DNA of 15,120 nucleotides from Pseudomonadota bacterium (lineage in GTDB: Bacteria; Pseudomonadota; Alphaproteobacteria; Parvibaculales; Parvibaculaceae). The stretch's first letter is position 1. Each line of letters begins with the position of its first letter. The notes under the pieces were generated by a model that was given only the letters and a program-made list of their open reading frames with translations, ran no database searches and was not told where the DNA came from. The position numbers and the translations under genes were made by a program. This document shows, in pieces, positions 1-7,300 of the stretch. The stretch is from contig JAJXZC010000752.1 in the NCBI GenBank assembly GCA_021780275.1, positions 1-15,120 of the forward strand. The letters are read 5' to 3'.

Positions 1-1
1 G

Positions 2-886
2 ATCTTGAAATTCATCGCCCATCACCTCTGGGACGCGGAGCAACGCGCGGTCGATTGCGCGCACGGCATGCCGGAGCCCGTGGCGGAGGTCCTGATTGGC
101 TCCGGTCATTTGCGCGCGCCGGGTCCCCATGCGCCAGCGACGGTCAAACGTCGCCTCTCCAACTGGGCGACGCTTCACCGCTGGCGCAATCTGCAAGGCG
201 ACTTTTCGGCGCCCGGCGTCCGCAGCGCCTTGAAGCTTGCCGTGCGGGCGAATTTGCGGCCGCGGTCGCGCAAGAGCGCGCGCGCGGTCACCGGCGATGT
301 GTTGGAGTTGCTGCTCGCCACGTGTACGTCCAACGGCCTGATCGACCTGCGCGATCGCGCGCTGTTGTTGCTGGCGTTTGGGTCGGGCGGGCGCCGCCGC
401 TCGGAAATCGCCAAATTGCGGGTCGAGGATCTGGGCGACGAGCCGCCGATTGCGGCGGAAACAGGCGCCCTGCCCTCATTGTCTCTGCGCCTGGGGCGAA
501 CCAAGACGACTGCGGCGAATGAGGACGCCAGGGCCTATGTTTCGGGGCGGCCGGTCGTGGCGCTGAAAGCCTGGATTGAGCGCAGCGGTATCGCCAGCGG
601 CCCGTTGTTCCGCGCCATCGACCGATGGGGCAAACTGAAAGATCGGGCGCTGACGCCGCAAAGCGTCAACCTGATCGTCAAGCAGCGCTGCCTGGCGGCG
701 GGGCTCGATCCTTCGCTTTATTCGGCGCACGGCCTGCGGTCGGGGTTCCTGACCGAGGCGGCGCGTCAGGGCGTGCCGCTGCCCGAGGCGATGCGCCAGT
801 CTCAGCATCGATCCGTTCAGCAGGCGGCCAATTATTACAACGACGCGGAGCAGGGGGCGAGCAGGGCGGCGCGGTTAACGGGGTAG
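2..886 (+). CDS. Tyrosine recombinase / site-specific integrase (5' end outside window)
   Basis: Catalyses site-specific DNA strand exchange through a covalent phosphotyrosine intermediate; on a plasmid this may resolve multimers or mobilise a segment. Numbering from the TTG at position 5, the catalytic set is visible: Arg in GGRRRSEI (about residue 131), a candidate Lys in RTKTT (167), H-G-L-R (242-245), His in SQHRS (268) and the Tyr nucleophile in NYYND (277 or 278). The first 90 residues form the usual helical core-binding part. The frame is open to the window edge and the only local start is a TTG with no room for a ribosome site, so the true start probably lies further left; the visible 293 residues are near the lower end for the family. 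It reads toward the repABC operon, separated by 490 bp. Family assignment is firm; target site and biological role are not known. Confidence 0.85.
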   Translation: MLKFIAHHLWDAEQRAVDCAHGMPEPVAEVLIGSGHLRAPGPHAPATVKRRLSNWATLHRWRNLQGDFSAPGVRSALKLAVRANLRPRSRKSARAVTGDVLELLLATCTSNGLIDLRDRALLLLAFGSGGRRRSEIAKLRVEDLGDEPPIAAETGALPSLSLRLGRTKTTAANEDARAYVSGRPVVALKAWIERSGIASGPLFRAIDRWGKLKDRALTPQSVNLIVKQRCLAAGLDPSLYSAHGLRSGFLTEAARQGVPLPEAMRQSQHRSVQQAANYYNDAEQGASRAARLTG

Positions 887-1056
887 GATGATGTCCGCGA
901 CGACCCGCCAGACAGGGTATAATATTCGCGGTCGCCGAATTGGGGAGACGCCCGTTGCGCCAAAAGGCGGGGGATAGCGCGAATGGCGATAGGGCAAGGG
1001 GAGATACCTACGGAGGGGATCGGCTGGAACCCTCGCCTATTGCATCGGGGGATGAT

Positions 1057-1074
1057 TGTTGTCCGCGGACAACA
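1057..1074. promoter_or_regulatory. parS: parS centromere site 1 (RepB binding)
   Basis: Perfect 16-bp palindrome GTTGTCCGCGGACAAC (1058-1073), 18 bp including the flanking T/A pair. It matches the known repABC parS pattern GTT-N4-GC-N4-AAC exactly. The same 16 bp occur three times, all within about 1.6 kb around repA/repB. The partition protein RepB is expected to load here. Confidence 0.88.
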
Positions 1075-1219
1075 TGCGGGAGCAGGAGCTTGGGCATCCT
1101 TTCAGCGTTCCGTCGGCGCGGATCCCGCCAGCGATTTCGTGACCGGCGATATGGCGATCTGGGGAGGGGGGTAATCGGCGGCGACAGCGCGATGGCGGTG
1201 ATGGGGCGATCTTGAAGTG

Positions 1220-1239
1220 TTGTTGTCCGCGGACAACAA
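1220..1239. promoter_or_regulatory. parS: parS centromere site 2 (RepB binding)
   Basis: Second identical 16-bp copy at 1222-1237, with the palindrome extending to 20 bp through flanking TT/AA. It lies 164 bp after site 1 and about 70 bp upstream of the likely repA promoter, so RepB spreading from it could also influence repABC transcription (inference). Confidence 0.88.
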
Positions 1240-1305
1240 ACGGGAGCGGGGGAGAGACAGCTTTTGCTCCAGGCATACGTTAAGTAATCGTTAACCCTTA
1301 ATTCC

Positions 1306-1334
1306 TTGCAAGTTTCATCGAATCGGGCTTTATT
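1306..1334 (+). promoter_or_regulatory. Candidate repA (repABC) promoter
   Basis: TTGCAA at 1306-1311, a 17-bp spacer, and TTTATT at 1329-1334: four of six matches to consensus at each box, at ideal spacing. Transcription would start near 1341, leaving a leader of about 36 nt that contains AGGA (1363-1366) ahead of the GTG start of repA. No RepA operator could be identified by eye. Confidence 0.4.
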
Positions 1335-1376
1335 TGAGACGGAAAAACGCCGTTTAACGCTCAGGAACCGTCTCGC

Positions 1377-2594
1377 GTGTCAGTCAGCCAAACTTCCCCC
1401 TTGATCGATGTGCGCGAGAAGACGACTGCGCGGATTGCACGTCACGCGCGGGCGCTGTCCGGGCAAATGCAGGCTCTAGGCGCCTCGCTCTTTCCGCCGA
1501 CGTCAAAAAAATGGCTCCGGTCGTTTTCTTCTGGGGAAGTGGCGCGGTTCGTCGGCGTCTCTGACGGATACCTGCGGCAACTCTCGCTCGATGGCCTGGG
1601 TCCTACCCCGATGCTTTCCGCTGGAGGACGTCGGTCATATACGGCGACCCAAATCGGGGAGCTTCGCGCTTTTCTCGCGGAGGCGCGGCCAAAGGACGCC
1701 ATCGATTTCTTGCCGCGCCGTCGGACCGGCGAAAAATTGCAGACCGTCGCCGTTGCAAATTTCAAAGGGGGATCGGCGAAAACAACAACGGCGCTGTATC
1801 TCGCCCAATTCCTGGCGCTCGAGGGATACCGCGTTCTAGCGGTTGACCTCGATCCGCAGGCTTCGATGTCCGCAATGTTTGGTTATCAGCCGGAATTTGA
1901 AATCGGCGAGGGCGAGACGCTTTACGGTGCAATTCGTTACGACGCCGCCCGTCGACCGATGCGCGAGGTTGTCCGTCCAACGTATTTTAATGGCGTTTCC
2001 CTGGTTCCCGGCAATCTTGAACTCATGGAATTCGAACATCAAACCCCGCGGGCGATGATGGACAGGTCATTGCGCGGCCATGACATTTTTTTCCGCCGGG
2101 TAGGGGCCGCCATTAACGAAGTCCGCGATGATTTTGATGTCGTTGTCATCGACTGCCCACCCCAGCTTGGCTATCTCACAATGGGGGCGTTGAACGCCGC
2201 CTCATCGATGCTTGTCACCATTCATCCGCAAATGGTCGACGTCGCGTCCATGAACCAATTTCTGCTCATGACCTCCGACGTCATGAGCGTCATCGAGGAA
2301 GCTGGCGGCAGGCTCGACTATGATTTTCTTCGTTTTGTCGTCACCCGTCATGACCCCAACGATGTCCCGGAGACGCAAATCGTTGCGTTGCTTCGAAACC
2401 TTTTCGGTCCGGACGTGCTCGGGGCAACCGTGTGGAAGTCCACGGCAATAGCCAATGCGGGTCTGACGAAACAGTCGCTCTATGAACTGGAAAAAGGGGC
2501 GGTGGGGCGCGCGGCCTATGATCGAGCCCTTGAGTCGATTAACGGCGTTAATCGCGAAATTTTGGATCTCATCAAAAAGGTATGGGGTCGATGA
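1377..2594 (+). CDS. repA: Plasmid partitioning ATPase RepA (ParA family)
   Basis: ParA-type ATPase of repABC replicons: with ADP/ATP it represses the operon, and it drives segregation of plasmid copies together with RepB bound at parS. Residues about 50-100 form an N-terminal MerR-like helix-turn-helix (FSSGEVARFVGVSDGYLRQL). The deviant Walker A box KGGSAKTTT is at 130-138, the A' motif VDLDPQAS at 156-163, and the Walker B-type VVVIDCPPQ follows. The length, 405 residues, is normal for RepA. The start is a GTG at 1377 with AGGA 10 nt upstream; no ATG fits the family's N-terminus better. The stop overlaps the repB start (ATGA), so the two are translationally coupled. It is first gene of the operon and is probably autorepressed together with RepB. 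Confidence 0.95.
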   Translation: MSVSQTSPLIDVREKTTARIARHARALSGQMQALGASLFPPTSKKWLRSFSSGEVARFVGVSDGYLRQLSLDGLGPTPMLSAGGRRSYTATQIGELRAFLAEARPKDAIDFLPRRRTGEKLQTVAVANFKGGSAKTTTALYLAQFLALEGYRVLAVDLDPQASMSAMFGYQPEFEIGEGETLYGAIRYDAARRPMREVVRPTYFNGVSLVPGNLELMEFEHQTPRAMMDRSLRGHDIFFRRVGAAINEVRDDFDVVVIDCPPQLGYLTMGALNAASSMLVTIHPQMVDVASMNQFLLMTSDVMSVIEEAGGRLDYDFLRFVVTRHDPNDVPETQIVALLRNLFGPDVLGATVWKSTAIANAGLTKQSLYELEKGAVGRAAYDRALESINGVNREILDLIKKVWGR

Positions 2595-3610
2595 GCAAAC
2601 GTAGCGACACGATACGCAACCTGTTCGCGCAACAAGCGCCAGCGGTCCAACCGTTGTCCGCGGACAACGCGGCAGGCGAGCCGCGGCGCGCATCCGCCGG
2701 CGCCGTTCGCTCGATGCGGGACACGTTCTCGAGTATTGAGCGCGAAAACGAAAGCCTGCGGGCCCAGTTCGCCGACGGTGAGCATATTTTCGATGTTGAT
2801 CCGGCTCTCATCGATCCCTCACCGTTCGCCGATCGCTTCGCTCTTGATGACGATGCATCCTTTGACACGCTGAAACAGTCGATTGCCGAGCGGGGACAGG
2901 AAATTCCGGTTTTGCTCCGGCCCCATCCGGATCATCCGGAACGGTATCAGACGGCGTTCGGCCATCGTCGTGTACGCGTCGCGGCTCAGCTTGGTCGAAA
3001 TGTCAAATCGATTGTACGCCCGCTTTCAGATGACGAACTCATCGTTGCGCAAGGCGTCGAAAACTCCGCACGCGAAGATCTCAGCTTCATCGAGCGGGCG
3101 ATGTTCGCCTTCACCTTGGAAAGGGCTGGCAGAAGCCGGGCCGTCATTCAACAGGCCCTAGCGATTGATCGCGCCGAGACGTCCAAGCTGGTTTCCGTCG
3201 CGAAAGCCGTGCCGATCGAGGTCGTCCGCAAGATTGGCAAGGCTCCGAAGATTGGGCGACGTCGGTGGCAAGAATTGGCGGACGCACTGAACGACAAGGA
3301 GGCGCTTTATCGAATCAACGCCGCGTCAGAGAAGCCGACTTTCGCGGCATTGGACAGCGATGCGCGATTTGCCCGCGTATTGAGCGCGGCGACTCGGCAA
3401 AGATCAACTGTGGCTCCAAATTCGCCGATCGCAATTTCTGACGCGGAAGGGCAAATTGTCGCGCACATCCGCATGACCGAGCGTGATGTGAAAGTGACTT
3501 TGGCGAAATCGACAGCCTCTGCTTTTGCGGAATTCTTGGCTGGTCGGTTGCCAAAACTGTTTGATGAATATCGCGCATTCGATGGCTCCGATGGGGCCTG
3601 CGAAAACTAA
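2591..3610 (+). CDS. repB: Plasmid partitioning protein RepB (ParB family)
   Basis: ParB/Spo0J-type CTPase that binds parS and links the plasmid to RepA. The N-terminal RepA-contact segment is followed by the ParB N-domain (about residues 65-170), with the CTP-binding GHRR at 124-127 and the conserved ENSAREDLSFIERA block at 157-170, then a helix-turn-helix (about 182-205) and a C-terminal dimer region. I chose ATG 2591 (MSKRSD, 339 residues) over the in-frame ATG at 2582: AAGG lies 10 nt upstream of 2591 but only 1 nt from 2582, and ATG 2591 overlaps the repA stop as ATGA. A third parS palindrome lies inside codons 21-26, so the gene carries its own binding site; this probably constrains the protein sequence PLSADN there. 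Confidence 0.94.
   Translation: MSKRSDTIRNLFAQQAPAVQPLSADNAAGEPRRASAGAVRSMRDTFSSIERENESLRAQFADGEHIFDVDPALIDPSPFADRFALDDDASFDTLKQSIAERGQEIPVLLRPHPDHPERYQTAFGHRRVRVAAQLGRNVKSIVRPLSDDELIVAQGVENSAREDLSFIERAMFAFTLERAGRSRAVIQQALAIDRAETSKLVSVAKAVPIEVVRKIGKAPKIGRRRWQELADALNDKEALYRINAASEKPTFAALDSDARFARVLSAATRQRSTVAPNSPIAISDAEGQIVAHIRMTERDVKVTLAKSTASAFAEFLAGRLPKLFDEYRAFDGSDGACEN
2652..2669. promoter_or_regulatory. parS: parS centromere site 3, inside repB
   Basis: Identical 16-bp core GTTGTCCGCGGACAAC at 2653-2668 (18 bp with flanking C/G), embedded in the repB coding sequence. Exact conservation with the two upstream copies, in a coding region where wobble positions could drift, argues for selection on the DNA site itself. 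Confidence 0.85.
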
Positions 3611-3640
3611 GTGAACTGAGAAATCTAGGAGTGAAAGCCG

Positions 3641-3677
3641 CAAAGAAAAAGGCCCCCGAAACGGAGTTCCGGAAGCC
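3641..3677 (-). terminator. Rho-independent terminator of the antisense RNA
   Basis: Read on the minus strand, a 12-bp stem (arms 3666-3677 and 3651-3662, including a few G-U pairs) closes a 3-nt loop (3663-3665) and is followed by five U residues (plus-strand A 3646-3650). This is the standard 3' end of repABC counter-transcribed RNAs. Confidence 0.85.
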
Positions 3678-3695
3678 TCTGATTTTGGTGTAGCA
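3645..3695 (-). ncRNA. Counter-transcribed RNA (ctRNA / inc-alpha) controlling repC
   Basis: Small antisense RNA encoded opposite the repB-repC intergenic part of the operon mRNA. Known repABC ctRNAs are about 50-60 nt, sit in exactly this gap, and inhibit RepC synthesis, thereby setting copy number and incompatibility. Here a minus-strand promoter (3701-3729) places the start near 3694-3695, and the strong terminator ends it near 3645, giving about 50 nt. The RNA is mostly the terminator stem plus a single-stranded 5' segment complementary to the repC leader. The 5' end is estimated from promoter spacing, so it may be off by a few bases. Confidence 0.82.
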
Positions 3696-3700
3696 ACCTC

Positions 3701-3729
3701 AGAGAATCACTTCCCGGCCAAATCGTCAA
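3701..3729 (-). promoter_or_regulatory. Promoter of the antisense RNA
   Basis: On the minus strand TTGACG (3729-3724; five of six bases of the -35 consensus), a 17-nt spacer, then TTCTCT (3706-3701) as a weak -10. Position and strand are right to start the ctRNA at about 3694. Confidence 0.65.
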
Positions 3730-3760
3730 GCGTTTTTAGCGCCGTTTCGGCGAGCAGGTT

Positions 3761-3786
3761 TTCTTTGCCCAAAGCGAGGCAAGGAA
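3761..3786 (+). promoter_or_regulatory. Hairpin sequestering the repC ribosome-binding site (S-element)
   Basis: In the mRNA, 3761-3769 (TTCTTTGCC) pairs with 3778-3786 (GGCAAGGAA) through nine base pairs, one of them G-U, around an 8-nt loop. The right arm ends directly before the repC ATG and, with GAGG at 3776-3779, covers the whole Shine-Dalgarno region. repABC systems are known to hide the repC SD in such a structure when ctRNA is bound; when ctRNA is absent an alternative fold frees it. A small upstream hairpin (3740-3752) may take part in the switch. Confidence 0.72.
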
Positions 3787-5019
3787 ATGCAGACACATAC
3801 GCCAACGACGCCCTTTGGGCGGCGATCGCTGAAGCTTGCCCATGTGGCGACGCAAATCGCCGCGGCGACACGTTCGCCCGAAAAAGCCGTTCATAAATGG
3901 AAAGTCTTCCACGCCATCTGCGCGGGGAGGGCGCGCCTCGGCGTGTCGGAGCGCGCCTTGTCCGTTCTCAACGCGCTGTTGAGTTTCCACCCAGAAACCG
4001 TGCTTTTCGGCCAGGACAAGTTCATCGTTTTCCCGTCGAACGAGCAATTGTCGCTGCGCGCGCATGGCATGCCCGCCTCCACCTTGCGTCGCCATCTGGC
4101 GGCTCTGGTCGACGCCGGCCTGATCGTGCGGCGCGATAGTCCCAATGGAAAGCGCTATGCCCGGAAAGGCGCCTCCGGCGCAGTCGAAATGGCGTTCGGG
4201 TTCGATTTGTCCCCGCTTGTGGCGCGATCGGAGGAATTCGAACGCCTGGCGGCCGAAGTCGAAGCGCAGGCCCGTGCGATCAAACTTGCCCGCGAGCGGA
4301 TCACTTTGTGCCGCCGCGACATCGCCAAGATGATTGCGACCGGCATTGAGGAAGGCGTTCCCACATCGCCTGCAGGGCAGGGGAGAGCCGACTGGCACGG
4401 CATTCACGAAGCCTTCCGCAGCATAGTGACCGCGGTGCCCAGGTCCGCAACCCGCGACCAGCTGGAGGCCATCGCCGACGAATTGTCCCAGCTTGCCGAC
4501 GATGTGCAGAACCTGTTGGAAAGCCACGTTAAGGCTGAACAATTGGACGCCAATGAGTCCCAAAACGAGCGTCACATACAGAATTCAAACCCAAACTCCA
4601 TAATTGATCTTGAACCTGCCCTCCAAAAAGGCCGGGCGGCCGAGATCGAGCCAAAACCCCAAAAACCGCCCCTTGCAGACAGAGCCTATCCCCTGGGAAT
4701 GATTCTCGACGCGTGTCCGGATCTCATCGACTACGCCAGAAACGGGATATCAAACTGGCGCGACTTCCTCGCGACCGTGGTGGTTGTTCGGCCCATGCTT
4801 GGAATCAGTCCCAGCGCCTGGGAGGAGGCGCAGACGGTGATGGGCGAGACCCAGGCGGCGATCGTCGTCGCTTGCATTTTGCAGCGAAGCGCGACCATCC
4901 AGTCCGCCGGCGGCTATCTGCGGCAATTGACGCGCAAGGCAGGGGAGGGGACCTTCTCGCTCGGCCCGATCCTGATGGCGCAGATCAACGCCCGGAGAAC
5001 CGAAAAGCATCGAGCGTGA
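3787..5019 (+). CDS. repC: Replication initiator RepC
   Basis: Initiator protein of repABC replicons; it acts mainly in cis and binds an origin located within its own gene. The N-terminal half (about residues 1-165) has the conserved RepC winged-helix content (KAVHKWKVFHAICAGRA, then SERALSVLNALLSFHPET and the SNEQLSLRAHGMPASTLRRHLAALVDAGLIVRRDSPNGKRYAR block). A charged coiled-coil-like segment follows (about 150-190), then a variable linker (about 255-295) and the C-terminal replication domain (PLGMILDACPDLIDYARNG onward). At 410 residues it is full length. The ATG at 3787 is preceded by GAGG 7 nt away, inside a hairpin that should limit translation. Copy number is therefore expected to respond to the antisense RNA in the preceding gap. 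Confidence 0.95.
   Translation: MQTHTPTTPFGRRSLKLAHVATQIAAATRSPEKAVHKWKVFHAICAGRARLGVSERALSVLNALLSFHPETVLFGQDKFIVFPSNEQLSLRAHGMPASTLRRHLAALVDAGLIVRRDSPNGKRYARKGASGAVEMAFGFDLSPLVARSEEFERLAAEVEAQARAIKLARERITLCRRDIAKMIATGIEEGVPTSPAGQGRADWHGIHEAFRSIVTAVPRSATRDQLEAIADELSQLADDVQNLLESHVKAEQLDANESQNERHIQNSNPNSIIDLEPALQKGRAAEIEPKPQKPPLADRAYPLGMILDACPDLIDYARNGISNWRDFLATVVVVRPMLGISPSAWEEAQTVMGETQAAIVVACILQRSATIQSAGGYLRQLTRKAGEGTFSLGPILMAQINARRTEKHRA
4556..4626. other. oriV: Relatively AT-rich segment in repC, candidate oriV
   Basis: This part of repC is visibly richer in A/T than its surroundings and encodes the low-conservation linker (about residues 257-280, with NSNPNSIIDLE). In characterised repABC plasmids the origin lies in an AT-rich stretch near the middle of repC. 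The call is by position and composition only; no iterons were seen. Confidence 0.4.
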
Positions 5020-5033
5020 GGGGCCGCCCCATG

Positions 5034-5573
5034 TCATTCGGCGTCGTAGAAGATATCGGAACTGCCAACGATTCCGTCGCAGGAGGCGGACATTTCCCAG
5101 CTTTGGACGCTGAGTTTGTCGTCGTCCGCGAACAGGTCGGCGAGATAGAAAATCATCGGGCCTTTCCATGCCTTGGCGGTGGCGCGGCGACTCAGGGTGA
5201 AACAGGCCCCATCGAGAACGAAGACGCCGCCGATTCCGCGATCGGGAGCAATATCTTCGATGCCTTGCAGATAAGCCTGGGCTCTGGATCGCGACCAATG
5301 GTGGCGCAGGATCAACGAGCTTCGATCGGTCGGCGCCAAATGACTTATTGGCTTGGCCAGCACGATTTCGCTTTGGGCCGAAAATTCACAATGGAGCGAG
5401 AATTTGCCGTGCGTCTCGAGCGACCAGGCAGCGCTTGCCAAAGGCTTGTGTAGGGATGGAATGCGGTGCGAGCGATGGAGCCGATAAATTTGCGGGAAGC
5501 AGAGGTTGAGCGGTTTGCAAAAGATTGAGCGAGGTTTGGCGACAGGTTTCAATTTCACACGATCCGGAGGCAT
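5034..5573 (-). CDS. Unrecognised protein, convergent with repC
   Basis: I do not recognise this 179-residue protein. It ends 14 bp from the repC stop on the opposite strand. Start: ATG at 5573 (MPPDRVKLK) has AGGA about 8 nt upstream, better than the TTG at 5597. The first 60 residues are basic and Pro/His/Leu-rich with no clear domain. The rest looks like a folded globular protein, with a segment reading IEDIAPDRGIGGVFVLDGACF, then TAKAWKGPMIFYLADLFADDD and an acidic end (SSDIFYDAE). No membrane segment or signal peptide is evident. A longer plus-strand frame overlaps it, but that one runs out of repC in another frame and has shadow-like Gly/Arg/Asp-rich content. That the minus frame is the real gene is likely, not certain. 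Confidence 0.55.
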   Translation of the reverse strand: MPPDRVKLKPVAKPRSIFCKPLNLCFPQIYRLHRSHRIPSLHKPLASAAWSLETHGKFSLHCEFSAQSEIVLAKPISHLAPTDRSSLILRHHWSRSRAQAYLQGIEDIAPDRGIGGVFVLDGACFTLSRRATAKAWKGPMIFYLADLFADDDKLSVQSWEMSASCDGIVGSSDIFYDAE

Positions 5574-5776
5574 TCTTTGGTCCTGAAATCTTGCCAAGAT
5601 CCGCCGGGCCCAGGTTCGGGAGGAGGGCGCTGACGCTAGGGCAAAACGGCAAATTATTAGAATAATGTCTGCGTCATAATTGTTATGTTCGGCACAAACG
5701 GGGCGAAACCCGCGTCGGGGGTTAATTTTGAATGAGGCCTTCCTTTTGTGTGGCTTTTACCGGTGTGCGAGTGAGT

Positions 5777-6082
5777 TCACCACAGGTTTTTCGTGCCGAT
5801 TGCGTTGAGGATCTCTTGCTGCAGATGAGCGCCGTCGTTTTGAGCGCCAGCCTCGGGGCAAGTCGGCCAGGGGATGCCGACGTCAAGGCCTGCCAACGCC
5901 TGAGAGACCGGCGGCACGCAGGCGGGGACGGATTGCCAGGGAACGGCGCCGGAGGCCGTGCAAAGCATCACTGTGCAGCCGTAGGTGTCGGCGCGTGCGC
6001 CTTGGGAAACGTTGACGGCGAAGAAAATCAGAGCCAGCAAAAATATCTGTTTCACGATGGGCCTCATGGCGCCGAGGGTCAT
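5777..6082 (-). CDS. TrbM/KikA-like exported conjugation-associated protein
   Basis: Small exported protein. From the second ATG (6067, MRPIVKQIF) the N-terminus is a typical signal peptide: basic start, hydrophobic core LLALIFFAVNV and an AxA-type site (GARA-DT, cleavage after about residue 26). The mature part has four Cys at about 31, 36, 50 and 70 in the arrangement C-x4-C...ACVPP...PTC, which resembles the TrbM/KikA family of periplasmic proteins found with type IV secretion/conjugation genes; this comparison is from memory. The start is uncertain: GGAG directly abuts ATG 6082 and is 15 nt from ATG 6067. It follows the acyltransferase gene by 6 bp and is probably cotranscribed. No other transfer genes are in the window, so here it is an orphan. 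Confidence 0.6.
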   Translation of the reverse strand: MTLGAMRPIVKQIFLLALIFFAVNVSQGARADTYGCTVMLCTASGAVPWQSVPACVPPVSQALAGLDVGIPWPTCPEAGAQNDGAHLQQEILNAIGTKNLW

Positions 6083-6088
6083 CTCCTT

Positions 6089-7165
6089 TTATGCGACTTC
6101 CAAAAAAACGCAATTTGTTATAATAAAACCGTTCGAGACGCGCCGACTCAAACGCGCCGCCGGCCGCACGATCAACAAATCCGCGACGACGCTCAGCACC
6201 AGAATGGCTATGGCGGCGGCGAGCATCGAGAAACCGGGCCCGATCCGGGAAAGCGTGAGATCACGCACCGCGGTGAGGGCGGGCAAGTGGACGAGATAGG
6301 CGGCATAGGAGAAGCGTCCGATTCCGCGCAGGAGGGCTGCGCCCCAATGTGGCGATGTTGACGCCGTGAGCCGGCCGGCGAGCACGAAGGCGAAAATGAG
6401 GGCGACAATGGTGAGACCGAAGCCCGACGGGCCGCGCTGCGCAATGCGCTCAAAAATTGCCGCGACCGCCAGCCAGTAGAGCGCAAGCGCCAGGCTCATC
6501 GGGGGCAGGGCAGGGGGCTTTTGCCGAAGCAGGAGTCCGAGGAGAAAACCTTCTGGACGAAGGGACCACAGCCAGCCGCCGACTGGCCGGGGCGCGATGA
6601 CGCCAAAAATGACGATCACTAGGCTCACTGGCCAAGCGAGGCGCCGTGGCGCCGCCAAGAGCAATGGCGCGGCGAGATAAAATTGCATTTCGAGGGCGAG
6701 GCTCCAGAAATGCCCGGCAACCAGCTGATCGGGGCAGGGGACGACATTGCGTGAACATGCGGCCCAATAAAAATTGGCGACGAAGATCGAGGCGGATGTC
6801 AGATCGCCATCGGTTCGAACCGGCCCGCTCAAATGCCGGACGATGGCGATGATGATGATAGTCGTCCAGGCGGGGAGGGCGATTCGAATGCCGCGCCTGA
6901 GCCAGAAAGCTGACGCCGCGCGTTTCACGTCGCCGTGCGCGGCGATCGTCAAGCGCTGATAACTCTGCGCGACGACGTAGCCTGAAATCACGAAGAACAA
7001 ATCGACGCCGACGCCGAAAGCGGGCAGGGCGAGGCTATAGGCGAAGGACGAGTCCAACCCATAGGCCAGCCCGAAATGCGATGCGAGCACCGCGAGGAAG
7101 GCCAGCCCGCGCAATTCGTCGATCGCGCCGATCCGGGATTCTTCAGCGGGCTTGAAATTGGCCAT
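6089..7165 (-). CDS. Acyltransferase 3 family membrane protein (OafA/YrhL-like)
   Basis: Integral inner-membrane acyltransferase that typically transfers acetyl or other acyl groups onto sugars of O-antigen, exopolysaccharide or related glycans. The N-terminal signature is present: DELRGLAFLAVLASHFG with the conserved Arg and catalytic-type His (about residues 17-32), then FFVISGYVVAQSY (about 58-70). About ten hydrophobic segments follow over 358 residues, the usual size for a stand-alone acyltransferase-3 domain without an SGNH extension. A perfect minus-strand TATAAT 48-53 bp before the ATG could serve as its -10. The downstream TrbM-like gene is 6 bp away. The acceptor cannot be told from sequence. 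It is a surface-modification cargo gene on a plasmid backbone. Confidence 0.88.
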   Translation of the reverse strand: MANFKPAEESRIGAIDELRGLAFLAVLASHFGLAYGLDSSFAYSLALPAFGVGVDLFFVISGYVVAQSYQRLTIAAHGDVKRAASAFWLRRGIRIALPAWTTIIIIAIVRHLSGPVRTDGDLTSASIFVANFYWAACSRNVVPCPDQLVAGHFWSLALEMQFYLAAPLLLAAPRRLAWPVSLVIVIFGVIAPRPVGGWLWSLRPEGFLLGLLLRQKPPALPPMSLALALYWLAVAAIFERIAQRGPSGFGLTIVALIFAFVLAGRLTASTSPHWGAALLRGIGRFSYAAYLVHLPALTAVRDLTLSRIGPGFSMLAAAIAILVLSVVADLLIVRPAARLSRRVSNGFIITNCVFLEVA

Positions 7166-7189
7166 TCGAACGTTGGGAAAGAAAAGAGC

Positions 7190-7220
7190 TTGCCAAGCTG
7201 GCGAGCACGGTCATTATAAT
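7190..7220. promoter_or_regulatory. Divergent promoter region of acyltransferase (-) and ssb (+)
   Basis: The motif ATTATAAT (7213-7220) gives a perfect TATAAT on both strands. On the plus strand TTGCCA (7190-7195) lies 19 bp before TATAAT 7215-7220, a long spacing, with an 80-nt leader to ssb. On the minus strand TATAAT (7218-7213) would start the acyltransferase transcript near 7206; its best -35 (TTTCCA, 15 bp away) is poor. Which strand is used is not decided by the sequence. Confidence 0.35.
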
Positions 7221-7300
7221 AAAATGCGCGATTTGGAAATGCGCAGTCATTCGCTGAGCAATTTTCGATCCGCGTCGAATTCGAACGTGAGAGACTTTCA

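Larger units (their letters stand above)
887..1376. other. Non-coding region between recombinase and repA (repABC leader)
   Basis: No convincing gene is present; the short open frames here have no recognisable protein content or ribosome sites. The stretch holds two identical parS-type palindromes (near 1058 and 1222), a TATAAT at 918-923 without a good -35 partner, and, just before repA, an AT-richer block (about 1278-1335) with a plausible promoter. In repABC replicons the region upstream of repA is where promoter, RepA operator and partition sites are found, which fits. Confidence 0.6.

Noticed and set aside
918..923. Perfect TATAAT downstream of the recombinase gene as a promoter
   Set aside because: No acceptable -35 box at 15-19 bp and no gene or RNA signal directly downstream.
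983..1174. Short open frames between recombinase and repA
   Set aside because: They overlap a parS palindrome, lack ribosome sites and show no protein-like pattern.
3736..4575. 279-codon minus-strand open frame opposite repC
   Set aside because: repC on the plus strand is unmistakable; this frame also covers the regulatory leader and has shadow-like composition.
4713..5453. 246-codon plus-strand open frame overlapping the end of repC and the convergent gene
   Set aside because: It begins out of frame inside repC and its second half is antisense to a better-supported gene; low-complexity Gly/Asp/Arg content.
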